From NCBI GenBank assembly GCA_015143295.1, contig CM026567.1, positions 8,512,416 to 8,576,415 on the forward strand: 64,000 bases of DNA, read 5' to 3'. Below, in pieces: positions 11,551 through 24,130 of this stretch (the stretch's first letter is position 1; the number at the start of each line of letters is the position of its first letter). The translations under genes were made by a program, and so were the position numbers. The stretch comes from Tetracentron sinense. Taxonomy: Eukaryota; Streptophyta; Magnoliopsida; Trochodendrales; Trochodendraceae. Under the pieces are notes generated by a model. The model worked only from the letters and a program-made list of their open reading frames with translations, ran no database searches and had not been told where the DNA came from.

Positions 11551-12821
11551 TTCATAAACATACATAAATGTGTATTCATGAGTCTTCATACTTGATGAAT
11601 GATGTTTATGACCATTATTCAAATTCTTGACCTCATATATTTATGATAAAGCTGGGGCACATATACTATCGCCATCCTTATTGATAATATTGTAATTAAT
11701 TAGTTCTTAGCTTCTAGTACTGTTTACAGACTTATGAAGGCTAGTCTCTTAGCATCACTCTTTTTTCCAGAATGGATGTAACTTATTAGTAATTTAGATC
11801 CACATACAAGGTGTTATTTTAGAAATATGATCACAGAAAACCTGGCATACCAAGCATCCAAAAAAATATGATAAAGCGGAACATGTGCTACTACAAAAGT
11901 AAATTTCATTTTTAGTGTCAAGTTATTGAAAACATATCAAGATAAATTAATGCATCAAAACTACCTAAATAATATGAAACTAAGTTAGAAAATAATTAAT
12001 TGATACTTTTTTTTTCAAGTGCTCGTGCGGCTATGCCAATGGGTGTTCAACACATACATAGGACATGGCGAATTTTTGGAGTATGAACTGTCCATCTTTC
12101 GTTACTTATCCATAGGTGGTAAGAGAGTGAATTTAAAAGGTCATAGATTTATGTAAGGCATTATAGTTTCCCTCACATGTTGCGTGTAATCAATTTGCTG
12201 GTCATTTGGCTCAGTTTAACATGTTCATCCACAATTTATCATTTCTCCATTTACTCTTCTACTTTTATCTTGCACTTCAAATGCTTCATTATTTAATATA
12301 GCAAATCTAGATGCCACCTTAAGTGACTTATTCCACTTCCTTATACAGATAAAAATACTTGACAACTGCCTTATTCCTATTTCAAAAATTGCATCAATGT
12401 CTTAATAATGCTTGATACCTGCTTGAGCTACGTCATATCCCTGAGCCAAATCATTCCATTTTGAGCGTCTACATAAGATGTTGTGTATGGTGTTACTTGA
12501 GTAAGCAGAGGGGAGATACTGGGTCAGATTCTCATAGACTTTCAAATAGCTATCCTTTACCTTGTAATTCTTGACATGTAGTTGTGAGTTCTGCTCATCG
12601 ACTGACTACCCAAATTCTCGCAAAACTCACAAAATCTGTTTCTGGATAGTTTACAAGATTTTTTTTATAGTGAATAGACAGATTTCCAACTAGTTAGACA
12701 ATTTTTTTTTTCAATTGGGGACTGACTTGTCAATGGGTTTTCAAGCAGATATACTTGACGTGAATTTTTTTCTGTAATTAGAACTATTCATGTTTAAAAA
12801 ATCCTTATCTATTAGGAGCAA

Positions 12822-13692
12822 GGTTGTTAAATCGCAATTGAATTGTAAAATCATTTTAGGAACCTATTCGATTCAAATCGGGATTCAAATCGTAAATCTT
12901 AAGATTCAATCTATTTTTTTTTAAAATAATTCATTATTCAAAAGATTTCTTTCATATCTATTGATAAAAGAAAGTAATGAACATTTCATTGCATATACAA
13001 AACACAAATGAAGTTCATAAAACGAAACATAAACACCAATATCATCAAAGATAAATAAACATAAGTCATATAATCTTATTATATGAGATCAAGTATCAAA
13101 ATACTTGTACAATTAAAATGACTAATAAAATAAACTATCCAGTTCTCCCAGAGTCCAACACTCCAACATTATTCTTTTTCTTTGTCCTCATTTCTTCTCA
13201 TTGCATTTTCATTTTTTTTTCCGTTTCACAGCAACAGAGAGAAAACCCAAATAGGGGTTTTGGCAAGTCTATAGCAGGGGGTTTTCCGTTTCTTTCTCTT
13301 CCTAAAAGACATGAAGTCGTTTGAGAAAATTAAAAGAATAAAAATACTTTAAAAATATTTTGTAAGTATCGGTCCGTAACAGGGGTTCGTACTTGAATCG
13401 CATAGGGGAAGAAGCATTACACCTAGGAATCAACAACACAAAAACTTTGTTTTAAATTACCCCCTTTCCTTATCAGGATCGGGAGTAACACAAGAATGGT
13501 TGGGACAACAAACCTCCATCTCGTTCGTACTTTGGATCCGTATAACCATCGAAGACATAAGATGTGAATCACAAATCGCAATCTAAAACACAAATCAAAT
13601 GGAATTTACCCAATTAAGATTTTTACCTGCGATTTGAATCGTTTTGCATAGGATTCGATTCAAATAGTAGGATTTGCAAGGATTTAACAACC
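12822..13692. mobile_element. hAT-like MITE (copy 1)
   Basis: Ends are inverted: GGTTGTTAAATC at the left and GATTTAACAACC at the right, followed inward by further inverted similarity (GATTCAAATC / GATTTGAATC). Flanks are AGGAGCAA (12814-12821) and ATGAGTAA (13693-13700). The other duplicated copy has ATGAGCAA on its left, so the original duplication was probably ATGAGYAA, 8 bp as expected for hAT. The interior contains a ~200-base pyrimidine-rich piece (13140-13310) that may be captured sequence; I cannot identify it. No transposase. Confidence 0.7.
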
Positions 13693-14549
13693 ATGAGTAA
13701 GAGTAATCAGTGTAGTCAAAATGTTGCCTTCAAGTTGGAGGCAACACATGCGTGTCCTTGTCGGCAAGCTATTCACTTAACCTAAATACCATATTAGAAT
13801 AGGGATGCTTGAGTTTATTAGTTTATCCACATGTTGTGTTCACTGATTCATTTTGTTCATTTTGTATGTATGCTTTTGAAACTAGATTGAGGGATTGCTT
13901 TTAGTAGCAATCATAAAGGGGTTGGTGCGGATACCCGAAGGGACTAGTCCTTGGCTCGAAGGCTTTGGGACACCCCCCGTTATCAAAAAAAAAATAATCA
14001 TAAACATACATAAATGTGTATTCATGAGTCTTCATACTTGATGAATGATGTTTATGATCATTATTCAAACTCTTGACTTCATATATTTATGATAAAGATG
14101 GGGCACATATACTATTGTCATCCTTATTGATAATATTGTAATTAATTAGTTCTTAGCTTCTAGTAATGTTTACAGACTTATGAAGGCTAGTCTCTTAGCA
14201 TCATTCTCTTTTTTCCAGAAAGGATGTAACTTATAAGTAATTTAGATCCACATTTCGAAATATGATCACAGAAAACCTAGCATACCAAGCATCCGCAAAA
14301 TTATGATAAAGCGGAACATGTGCTACTACAAAAATAAATTTCATTTTTAGTGTCAAGTTATTGAAAACATATCAAGATAAATTAATGCATCAAAACTACC
14401 TAAATAATATGAAACTAAGTTAAAAAATAATTAATTGATACTTTTTTTTTCAAGTGCTCGTGCGGCTGGGCCAATGGGTGTTCAAAGCATACATAGGACA
14501 TGGCGAATTTTTGGAGTAGGAACTGTCCATCTTTCGTTACTTATCCATA

Positions 14550-14753
14550 TGTTGCAACCCAAAATACCCCCTATGAGTTAGGGATATTTTAGCTCGTGAC
14601 TATCCTACCAAACCAAACCATCCTATGAAAAACACAAGGCATATACATAGTGGAAGCAAAATTTCTAATAACATGAGCCCATAACTGGGTTCCAAGTCTG
14701 AACCAACAAAACATAGCAAAATATGAAGTGGACAAGTCCTACTCTCAAAATAC

Positions 14754-14787
<34 letters not shown>

Positions 14788-16654
14788 ACTTAGCAATAGT
14801 CTAGATAGGGATACCTATCTAGAGCTCCATCATCCTAATGATGATCCATGGTAGGTTCCGGCTTGTAGTATTCCTCCTCTATCCAAGGCTTAGGAGCACA
14901 CTCATCAAAACCTACCGAAGTCAATAGTTCGGCTGAGCATGGAATACTCAATGCCTACAAACTACTAGCTAACAATGTAATAATATCATTGAACATGCAA
15001 AGCCATAGAGACGTAGAAATCCTTAAAAGAGCATAGTTTCCAAAACCATTTCCTTATGAGTTTCCGTATGAAATCCAAAATCATATGAGTCGTATGAGTT
15101 CGTATAAGAATCAGAGTCTTATGAGTTCTTTGAGTTCCTTAGAGTTCTTAGAATTCCTTAGCGCATATGAGCCCGTAGAAACTTAGAGCACTTAGACACT
15201 TGGAGATTCACTTATGAGATCGTTTGAGCTTATGATATCCTTATGAGCATAACTTAGAGCCAGAACTTAGCACCCGTGAAAAGACTTAGAGCTGGGTATA
15301 TAAATATACTTCATCGAATACATAGAAGTGGGCTGCCAAGATCCTTGACCAACGTTCCCATTGGCTTTATCCAATATCTTATTAGATTATTTTGAGCCGG
15401 ATATGACATATCCTTGGATATGCCCTATCCTTGACCAACCCGATGTTTGACTTTATTAATGCTTATGAGCTTGTGAGCTATGGCTTATGAAATTCCGAAT
15501 GCCCGGACTTATGAGAAAACATTGGTCATGCGAGACATATAGTGCATAGAGTGCTTGTGAGCATCATTATAGCCTTAGAAAGCTTGTAAACATCAAAATA
15601 TGTTTATATAAACCTTAATAGCATCATAGTATACTTAGAGAAATTCTCAAACATAAAACCATAATAATTCATAACAATAGCTTATTCTCACATAGTTTAG
15701 AATCCCATTCATTCACAACATACTTTACATAACCTTTATTAATGAATTATAGCAAAGCAAGATAGTAGAATGTATCTACCTTTCGAGACCGGATCCCTAC
15801 GGTCTATTCGCTTTGGAATACTCCTTGAAAGCGAGAGAAATCTTTGAGCAAGCTTGTGGAATCAAATTCAAGCTTGAGAAAGGTTGTGGAAGTGAAGATC
15901 GGACTTCAGAAGCAAGAACAAGCTTCACCTTGTGATCCTCGCCGAAGCACGCACAAAACCCATTTCAAAAACCCAAACTTCTCTCTTTTCTCTCAAAATC
16001 TTCGCTAAGGGTGTTGTAAACCCTAAGCCACGAATTTGGCTTGTATTTATAGCCAAATGGGTTGGCCAAACACCCCCATACCCTTAAAATATCTCAAAAG
16101 GGTCAGATTTAGACCTCCGGTCGACCGGTTGATTTAGGGGGTTCTGGAAAAAAACCCCATACAAAAGGTGCAACCACCAGTCGACCCCTGGTGATGACCG
16201 GTTGACTGGTAGTGGAGGGGTTGACCGGAATTGAGCACCGGTCGACCGGTTATGCTGCCTCGTTTTGTTTGCCTTGGTGTTTCGGCCATAACTTTTGAAT
16301 GACTTATCGGATTGAGGCGATTCAACTTGCATTAGACTCAAAATTCAAAGGGGAACAATTTCATGTCTAATGAACAAGTCCTATTCTGACTTATTCATAA
16401 GTCTAAATGAGCCCCAAAGTCGAGGGCATGTTTAAGACTTCCCTCTTGATCATGCTTTGATCGCAACAAGAGGGTCCTTAATACCCTGAACATACATCAA
16501 AACAACCTGGGTTTCTAAGTGAAACCCTCACTTTATTTCATTATTATATCACAAGGCATTAATCCTCTTTTTACAAAACTAGTGCCTATGTCACTATTCA
16601 CAGCACGATTCACAGCACTATTCACCAAATGAGAATTGGTTCCGGGGTTCTACA
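14550..16654 (-). mobile_element. Solo LTR, Gypsy-like group, with palindrome cluster
   Basis: Plus-strand ends are TGTTGCAACCC and GGGGTTCTACA. CATA flanks it on both sides (14546-14549 and 16655-16658). The paralogous segment at about 12105 has the uninterrupted target (TTATCCATAGGTGG), which defines the insertion to the base. Read on the minus strand it shows the conserved block (16281-16365, with CGGCCATAACTTTTGA), the palindrome cluster (16116-16251), a TATA box (TATAAATA, 16044-16051), transcribed sequence, the conserved hairpin (14931-14951) and a (CT)n tract (14756-14784). The minus-strand frame 16084-16341 is an accident of the palindromes. Confidence 0.95.
16116..16251 (-). promoter_or_regulatory. 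TCGA-centred palindrome cluster, 65 bp upstream of the LTR TATA box
   Basis: Two perfect CCGGTCGACCGG units (near 16117 and 16238) flank degenerate ones such as CCAGTCGACCCCTGG and ACCGGTTGACTGGT. Spacing is irregular. On the minus strand the cluster ends 65 bases upstream of TATAAATA. The function is inferred, by analogy with the other LTR clusters in this window, as a binding-site array for a dimeric factor. Confidence 0.6.
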
Positions 16655-17366
16655 CATAGGTGGTAAGAGAGTGAATTTAAGAGGTCATAGATTTATGTAA
16701 GGCATTATAGTTTCCCTCACATGTTACTTGTAATCAATTTGCTGGTCATTTGTCTCAGTGTAATATGTTCATCCAAATTTTATCATTTCTCCATTTACTC
16801 TTCTACTTTTATCTTGCACTTCAAATGCTTCATTATTTAATATAGCAAATCTAGATGCCACCTTAAGTGACTTATTCCACTTCCTTATACAGATAAAAAT
16901 ACTTGACAACTGCCTTATTCCTATTTCAAAAATTGCATCAATGTCTTAATAATGCTTGATACCTGCTTGAGCTACGTCATATCCCTGAGCCAAATCATTC
17001 CATTTTGAGCGTCTACAGAAGATGTTGTGTATGGTGTTACTTGAGTAAGCAGAGGGGAGATTCTAGGTCAGATTCTTATAGACTTTCAAATAGCCGTCCA
17101 TCACTCTGTAATTCTTGACATGCAGATGTGAGTTCTACCCATCGACTGACTACCCAAATTCTTGCAAAACTCACAAAATCTGTTTCTGGATAGTTTACGA
17201 GATTTTTTTATAGTGAATGGACAGATTTCCAACTAGTTAGACAATTTTTTTCAATTGGGGACTGACTTGTCAATGGGTTTTCAAGCAGATATACTTGACG
17301 TGACAATTTTTCTATAATTAGAACTATTCATGTTTTAAAAAATATTTCCTTATCTATTATGAGCAA

Positions 17367-18186
17367 GGTTGTTAAATCGCAATTGAATCGTAAAATCATT
17401 TTGGGAACCGATTCGATTCAAATCAGGATTCAAATCGTAAATCTTAAGATTCAATCTATTTAAAAAAAAAAATAATTCATTATTCAAAAGATTTCTTTCA
17501 TATCTATTGATAAAAGAAAGTAATGAACATTTCATTGCATATACAAAACACGAATGAACTTCATAAAACGAAACATAAACCCTAATATCATCAAAGATAA
17601 ATAAACATAAGTAAACTCATATAATCTTATTATATGAGATCACGTATGAAAATACTTGTTCAATTAAAAAGACTGATAAAATAAACTATCCAGTTCTCCC
17701 AGAGTCCAACACTCCAACACTATCCTTTTTCTTCGTCCTCATTTCTTCTCATTTTTTTCTGTTTCACAGCAATAGAGAGAAAACCCAAATAGTGGTTTTG
17801 GCAAGTCTACAACAGGGGGTTTTCCATTTCTTTCTCTTCCTAAAAGACATGAAGTCGTTTGAGAAGTCCGTAATAGGGGTTCGTTTTTGCATCGCATAGG
17901 GGAAGAAGCACTACACCTAGGAATCAACAACACGAAAACTTTGTTTTAAATTACCCCATTTCCTTCTTGGGATCGGGACTAACACATGAATGGTTGGGAC
18001 AACAAACATCCATCTCGTTAGTACTTTGGATCCGTATAACCATCGAAGACATACGATTTGAATCACAAATCACAATCTAAAACGCAAATCGAATGAAATT
18101 TACCCAATTAAGATTTTTACCTGCGATTTGAATCGTTTTGTCTAGGATTCGATTCCAATCGTAGGATTTGCAAGGATTTAACAACC
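17367..18186. mobile_element. hAT-like MITE (copy 2, part of the segmental duplication)
   Basis: Same element as 12822-13692, carried along in the second duplicated unit. Left end GGTTGTTAAATC, right end GATTTAACAACC, flanks ATGAGCAA (17359-17366) and ATGATTAA (18187-18194). It is ~50 bases shorter than copy 1; one clear loss is near 17865, where a stretch present at 13325-13375 is missing. Confidence 0.7.
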
Positions 18187-20128
18187 ATGATTAAGAGTAA
18201 TCTGTGTAGTCAAAATGCTGCCTAGGTGATCATGTCGCCTAGCCAGGACCTGTAGTGCCTAACATTGTTTAGGTGGGTTGGCGTTGAGATGAGGTCACTT
18301 AGTGGTGTCTTGGCCTTGTCTCCTGAAAACTAAAGTGCTAGTGATGAAGGCGCTTGAGAACCAGATGAAGTTAAGATTTAATTAAAAAAATATTGTAAAA
18401 AATTAAATTTCTCTTGTTTTGACATTCCTTATTACTGGAAGACATGACTTCAGTTAGTCATGTGCTATCAAATCTTTTCTCACTATTCCCATCCACATCA
18501 TTTTTGCTTGTTCATCGCTCTTTTAGAGCCTTCTATTTGCAGTAATTCAGCTTCTCACTTGAGCCATCAATGGTCTTTCTTTGAACTTTTACAAAGCATC
18601 TTAGTTTGTTTCTCCTTTTTTCTATCATTGATTAGAGTCACTCTCAAATTCTCTCGAATGTGCTCATTTCTGATCCTATCTGTTTGTTTCTTTCCATTCA
18701 TCCATCTCAACATCCTCATATTGGCTACACTAGTTCTATTAATTTATAGTGTCTTAGTAACCTATTACTCTACTTCATAAAGCATTGCTGGTCTTATCGT
18801 CATCCTATAAACTTTTTTGTCTAGTTTGATCGGAATGTGGCGGTCACATAGCACTTCTCTACTTTAGACACCTTGCTATAAATTTATGCACAATATATCC
18901 TCCTCAATCCCTCTATCGTAATGAATTATTGAGCTGAGATTGTGGAACTTGTCGCATTGGGGTATCTGCTAGTCATCAATCTTAACTATCGCCTCCTCCC
19001 TATACGTGTTCTTACTAAAGTTACACTCCATATATTCTATCTTGGTTTTAGTAATTTTAAAACCCTTGGATTCGAAGATCATCCCTCCACAATTCTAGTT
19101 TTTCATTATTCCTCTTTAGTTAAATTAATTAATGTTGCGTCATCTGCAAATAACAGACACCAAGTGACCAATTGAATATAGTTGTCAATTCATCCATTAC
19201 CAATGTAAAAAGGTATAGACTCATAACTGGCCCTTGATGTAACCCTACTGTTATAGTGTACTCATTTGTCTCTCCACCAATTGTTCTTACAGCTGCTCCC
19301 TTATACATGTCCTTAATAATAGCAATATATTCTTTAGGTACTTCTTTCTTTCTTAACACCTTCTAGATTAATTCTCTAAGGACAATAACATGCATTTTCT
19401 AATTTAATAAATATCATATAGAGATCTTTATTCTTTATCCTAAACTTCTTCATCATTTGTCTAAGTAAGAAGATAATCTCAATAGTAGATCCTAGGCATG
19501 AATCCAAATAGGTTTTTTGAAACTCTAGTTACATGTCTTAATCTTTGTTTCATCACTTTCTTCCATAGCTTCATAGTATGACTCATAAGTTTGATCTCGC
19601 GATAGTATGTTCTACTTTGGCCATCCTTATTTTTTTAAATAGGTATCACAATTCTTCTCCTAGATGCTTTCAACATTTTCATAGTCTTCAAAATAATATT
19701 AAACAACCTCTTAAGTCAGGATATGCCATTTTCTCCATTACATTTCACACTTCAATTAGAATTTAGAAAATCATTCAGTCTTGAAGCCTTTCCTACCTTC
19801 ATACTAGTAACTAGTAAGAGCTTCTTTCACTTCAGTTGCCTTAATTCTATGAAAATAACAATGTTCTTTGGTCTGCACTCTCCACTGAGTATCTTCACCT
19901 AAACTAGTCTAGGGCCTTATGTGTAGTTCTCATTTAATTTTTGAGTATATCTTCTCCATCTCCCCTTGATCTCTTTATCTTTCACAGTATTCTTTGGTTG
20001 TCGCCCTTAATGCATCTAACAGTGTAAGTCACATATATCTTGGGTGGTGCTACCCGCACCCCAACAAGTGATGAAAAAACACCATAAGTGAAAAATACGC
20101 CATCTAAGGAACATAACGACAGTAATAC

Positions 20129-23100
20129 TGTAACGCCCCAGAATTTTAAATAATAAAATTATGCGTTTATTGGTCCTTAACTGAGGTTAAATACTTAAGT
20201 GTTTGTTAAATTAATAAAAAGTGGGTTTTGCTCATGATTGAAGTGCACCGAGGAAATCTCAGTATCTTTTCGCGAAAATCGCACACAGTGTGCCGGTCGA
20301 CTGCCGAGACACCCCTATCGTATTGGTTCCGTCAGGTATCATTTCGCGGGACCGCCGGACCATTATGTGTGATAAAATTGAGAAAAATGAGAAATTTTTA
20401 GATTTCCAGAAATTAAGTGGGACCCAATATCTGTTGGAGATCCTAATAAAAATCCGTGTGGCTGGTAATGCGTGCTGGTCGGCCGTGGGGACTAATGTCT
20501 GTCGTTTCGGCAGCTAGTTATCTCAAACAAAGAAACGACAGCATGTTTTGTGTCCAAAATCAGGAAATTAGTCGGTTTTGCAGTTTTCTTCCAGACTAAA
20601 GTGTAGCTGACAAAACTCAGTATTTTTCCCTAAAATTTTTACAGTAGGTGTCGGACTGTCCCAAGTTCGGTCACTTGAAGTTTCGTCATAATCGGACATC
20701 ATGAAGTAGGGTTTCAGAGGCCGTATACGCGAGAAAATACGGAAGTCAAAGGGTCAAACCGTTGACTTGGTCAACAGGACCATTAATGGTGTTCATGTGC
20801 ATGGCACATGACCCTTGAATTATAAATAGGGGCTAGCCCCTTTCATTCTCACGGTTTGCAATAGTGGGGGAGTTCTGCTAACTCCCTTTCTAGAGAGAGA
20901 AAGTAGAGAAAGAGAGGAAAGAGAAAAGAGGAGAGAGAAACAAAAAGGGAGGTCCACCTTGACATATTTCGACGCTCCCAACGCGTTGGCGGCGTCTGAT
21001 TTTCTCCCCGATGTCTCGTTTGGTGTGTAGAGAGAGAAAAATGAGAGAAAGTTGCATGCGCTCTACCCGGGGTTGATCGTCGTGGGGAACGCGTTGGTGA
21101 CATTTATTTTCTTACCAGTGCCTCGATCGACGTGTAGAGAGAAATTTAGAGAGAAAGTGAAGGTGTGAAGGCGAGGAGCTCCACCTTGGGGTTGATCGTC
21201 CTTTCGAGTGCGTTGACGGTGTTCGTTTCGGCCCTAGATGCCTCGAAGTGCGTGAAAGAGGTAAAAAACCCCTTCCATCTCTTTTCCTTGTTATTTGCCA
21301 TATTTTTTATGTGGAATGTATGTGCGTTGATGGAAAAGGGTCTGAGATCCCGTGGATGTGTTATGGGAAGCTGGTTGTGCATGGAAAATGAGTAGAGGGG
21401 TGTAACCCTCGGTCTTGGGTCTCAAAACCCCGGATTTAGATTCACTGTGTAAAAGGCGTGGATGAAAAAAGGGTCGGAAATCCTTGTCTGTGGACCTTCG
21501 GGGTGCCCAGATCGGGTCTCTGGTAAATTGTATCGTCACCTTGGGGTGTCGAAAAGTTGTTTTGCAGGTTTTATAAGGCTATGGACACATCCATTAGCCT
21601 GGAAGCGTTCCCTAACGGGACGGTGTGTTATCGGATTTGGTTCACAGGCGCGAGGCCCGAGTATTTCAGTTAACCAAGCGAGACTTGGGTTAACTGGGGT
21701 TAACCTGTGGTTAGAAAACCTAACCAGGGTTAAAGTATAATCCTCCGTGACTGATAGTTGGGAGTGGGTGGATTTGATATCCATAGATCTTCTTTGACTA
21801 GGTCAGGGGAGAACAGATGGTTGTATTATCTGATAGATATGCCGTACCGAAGCTGAGTCAGTAAGTTGTGATGCCTCTGATAGATATGCCGTCCTTACTG
21901 TGGCTGAGTCAGATGGTTGTGTTATCTGATAGATATGCCGTACCGAGGCTAAGTCAGTAGGTTGTGATGCCTCTGGTAGATATGTCGTTCGTACCGTGGC
22001 TGAGTCAGATGGTTGTGTTATCTGATAGATATGTCGTGAGGATAGAACTCCCCAACGTGGCTGAGTCAAATGGTTGTGTTATCTGATAGATATGCCGTAC
22101 CGAGGCTGAGTCAGTAGGTTGTGATGCCTCTGATAGATATGCCGTCCGTACCGTGGCTGAGTCAGATGGTTGTTTTATCTGATAGATATGCCGTACCGAG
22201 GTTGAGTAAGTAGGTTGTGATGCATCTGATAGATATTTCCTCCGTACTGTGACTGAGTCAGATGGTTGTGTTATCTGATAGATATGCCGTACCGAGGCTG
22301 AGTTAGTAGGTTGTGATGCCTCTGATAGATATGCCGTCCGTACCGTGACTGATTCAGATGGTTGTGTTATCTGATAGATATACCGTATCGAGGCTGAGTA
22401 AGTAGGTTGTGATGCCTCTGATAGATATGTCGTCCGTACCGTGGCTGAGTCAGATGGTTGTATTATCTGATAGATATGCCGTGAGGATAGAAGTCCTCAC
22501 CGTGGCTGAGTCAGATGGTTGTGTTATTTGTAATCTGATAGATATGCCGTGAGGATAGAATTCTCCACCGTGGCTGAGTCAGATAGTTGTGTTGTCTGAT
22601 AGAGATGCCGTGAGGCTAGAGTTTCTCACCGTGGCTGAGATCAGACGATTGTGTTGGTTCTAGTGGGTGAAGGCCCGGATTATGTATCGAGTCTAATGAC
22701 TCAAGGTTGTACGGAGTCTAATGACTCAAGGTTGTATGGAGTCTATGGACTTAAGGTTGTACGAAGTCTAAGGACTCAAGGTTTGATTTCATTGGGTGTA
22801 AGCCCGGTTAATCTCGATAGTTATCATGGGGGTATGGGACGCCATGGTAACAAAATTAATGTTAACGGATTTGGAAATGGATAGCGAGTCTATGAACTCT
22901 AACTTGGATATTGAGTCTACGAACTCAGGTTGGATACGGGTGAAGGCCAGTTGGTTGAGTCTGCAGACTCAAGGATAGAGTGTGAACAGTTGTCTGGGAT
23001 GGTAACCTAGTGGTGTAGACGATGATTGGATAAACATGGAAATTGAGGTTGGGAATCTCGAAATAGGATGAAATAGCCCTGAGTGACCTCGGGTCACGGA

Positions 23101-23535
23101 TTACGAGATTATATATTATTATAATATGAGAATTGTATTGCAACAATATATCGTTATTGATGATGATGATTGTTACTAGGTGGAAAATAGCCTAGATGGA
23201 TTGTGGATTTTGCTGGGCTCTATAGCTCACTCTTCTCATTTTATGTCTTCAGATTTGGAAGTAGTTGCCGATTGACAAAGAGTTATACTTGATGGATTCT
23301 GAAAGTGTACCGGCGCAATTATGGCACCAAAAGTAACGGCTATTGTAGCCAGTGAGGTAACGTATTTGCTTATGATGGGTTATTGTGATGACCGGTTGTT
23401 ACTGCTTATGTAAGCTCATCAGAAAAGTTGAAAAACCCCGCATCTTCACGGGTAAAGTCTTCCGCATGAGTGGTTATGACGAACGAGCACGCGTCTTGGA
23501 ACTTAATTTCTCAGGCGCGGGTTCGGGGTGTCACA
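20129..23535 (+). mobile_element. Long (3.4-kb) solo LTR with tandem array
   Basis: Starts TGTAACGCCCC and ends GGGGTGTCACA; flanks are AATAC (20124-20128) and ATTAC (23536-23540), a duplication with one mismatch. It lies inside the left terminal repeat of the Mutator-like element. A TATA box (TATAAATA, 20821-20828) is followed directly by the perfect palindrome GGGGCTAGCCCC (20829-20840). Upstream is a perfect 10-bp inverted repeat CTGTCGTTTC / GAAACGACAG (20499-20508 and 20532-20541). The transcribed half contains the array at 21815-22645. No internal genes remain; the family probably has long-LTR Gypsy parents, which I infer from the ends only. Confidence 0.85.
21815..22645 (+). repeat. 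Tandem array, two alternating ~46-bp units
   Basis: Two half-units alternate: one with CAGATGGTTGTGTTATCTGATAGATATGCC and one with AGTAGGTTGTGATGCCTCTGATAGATATG (core words TGATAGATATGCCG and GGCTGAGTCAG). Towards the end the second form is replaced by units containing CCGTGAGGATAGAAGTCC, in which GTGAGGA pairs with TCCTCAC. CTGAGTCAG is itself palindromic. The last part (22650-22960) shifts to a GAGTCTAATGACTCAAGG repeat. Each motif in this sentence list is a fragment of a longer unit. Not CRISPR: units are adjacent and there are no unique spacers. Confidence 0.85.
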
Positions 23536-23975
23536 ATTACCTTTTTTGTGGCAACACCCTTTGGGAATAACAATCACCTCACCCTGTTAATTCTTCTTCA
23601 ATTTCATTCTCATATTCAGATTCCTCCTCTTCTTCTTCTCTTCTTGCTGCTTCTAAAGCAAAATTTCCCAGATTCTTCTTCCCTTCAAAACATCCTCTGG
23701 TTTTCAGTCTTTGCTTCTTTGATTTAACTCTGATGTTTTGAGGGTTTTCTGAGTTAAACCATTTCGATTTTTTATTGGTTTTGTTTCTGGGTTGGTTAAT
23801 TGAAGGTCGTTTCATGGGTGGGAGATGGAGATGAATTGGAGAATGTTGTTACAGTCTTTTCTCAGTCTTGTAGTCCTTCTAAGGTGAGAGAGGAGATGAA
23901 AAAAGAAAATCTAAAGAGACCCTAGAGAGAAATTACTGATGGGAACTTAAAAAGAGGGGGGAAGGATTTTTTTTT

Positions 23976-24130
23976 TTGAGCTTTGGGGGGTTTTGGGTAG
24001 CAGTTCTGGTGGTGGCCAGTGGGGGTGCAAGAGTGGTGTCAGATATGCCATATAGCAACATGCCGACTGGTTCGATAGCTCAGCCACACCTCGTCGCTCC
24101 GTTTATGGCGAAGTCTATGTTCAGCTCTCC
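23976..24130 (+). pseudogene. Captured N-terminal fragment of an HD-Zip IV homeobox gene
   Basis: The frame beginning SFGGF and containing GGARVVSDMPYSNMPTGS and then AKSMFSSP matches the characteristic N-terminus of plant HD-Zip class IV transcription factors of the ANL2 / PDF2 group, which act in epidermal identity. The homeodomain, START domain and the rest are absent. The expected ATG reads TTG here. The preceding CT-rich sequence (23590-23760) could be the captured 5' leader. The frame then runs into unrelated sequence ending in a Glu/Lys-rich stretch, perhaps a second captured piece. It lies inside the Mutator-like element and is not a functional gene. Identification is from the motif pattern, not a search. 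Confidence 0.65.

Larger units (their letters stand above)
11285..18220 (+). repeat. Tandem segmental duplication, ~2.4-kb unit; second copy has a 2.1-kb insertion
   Basis: 11285-13720 and 13721-18220 start with the same CTTCAAGTTGGAGGCAAC and end with the same TCTGTGTAGTCAAAATG-type sequence, so the junction at 13720/13721 is head-to-tail. The copies stay collinear throughout, each with a ~0.85-kb hAT-like MITE near its end. The second copy is longer because of the solo LTR at 14550-16654. The shared start also occurs once more at 10031, linking this event to the smaller duplication upstream. Confidence 0.9.

Noticed and set aside
16084-16341. Minus-strand ORF of 85 codons in the LTR
   Set aside because: Covers the palindrome cluster and conserved block; open by chance, no domain.
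18460-18780. Plus-strand ORF of 106 codons
   Set aside because: Antisense of the RTE LINE reverse transcriptase remnant, which reads on the minus strand.
21815-22645. CRISPR-like repeat array
   Set aside because: Units are adjacent and degenerate with no unique spacers, inside a plant LTR. It is an ordinary tandem array.
23579-23815. Minus-strand ORF of 78 codons with a Glu-rich end
   Set aside because: Antisense of a CT-rich leader-like tract within the Mutator-like element.
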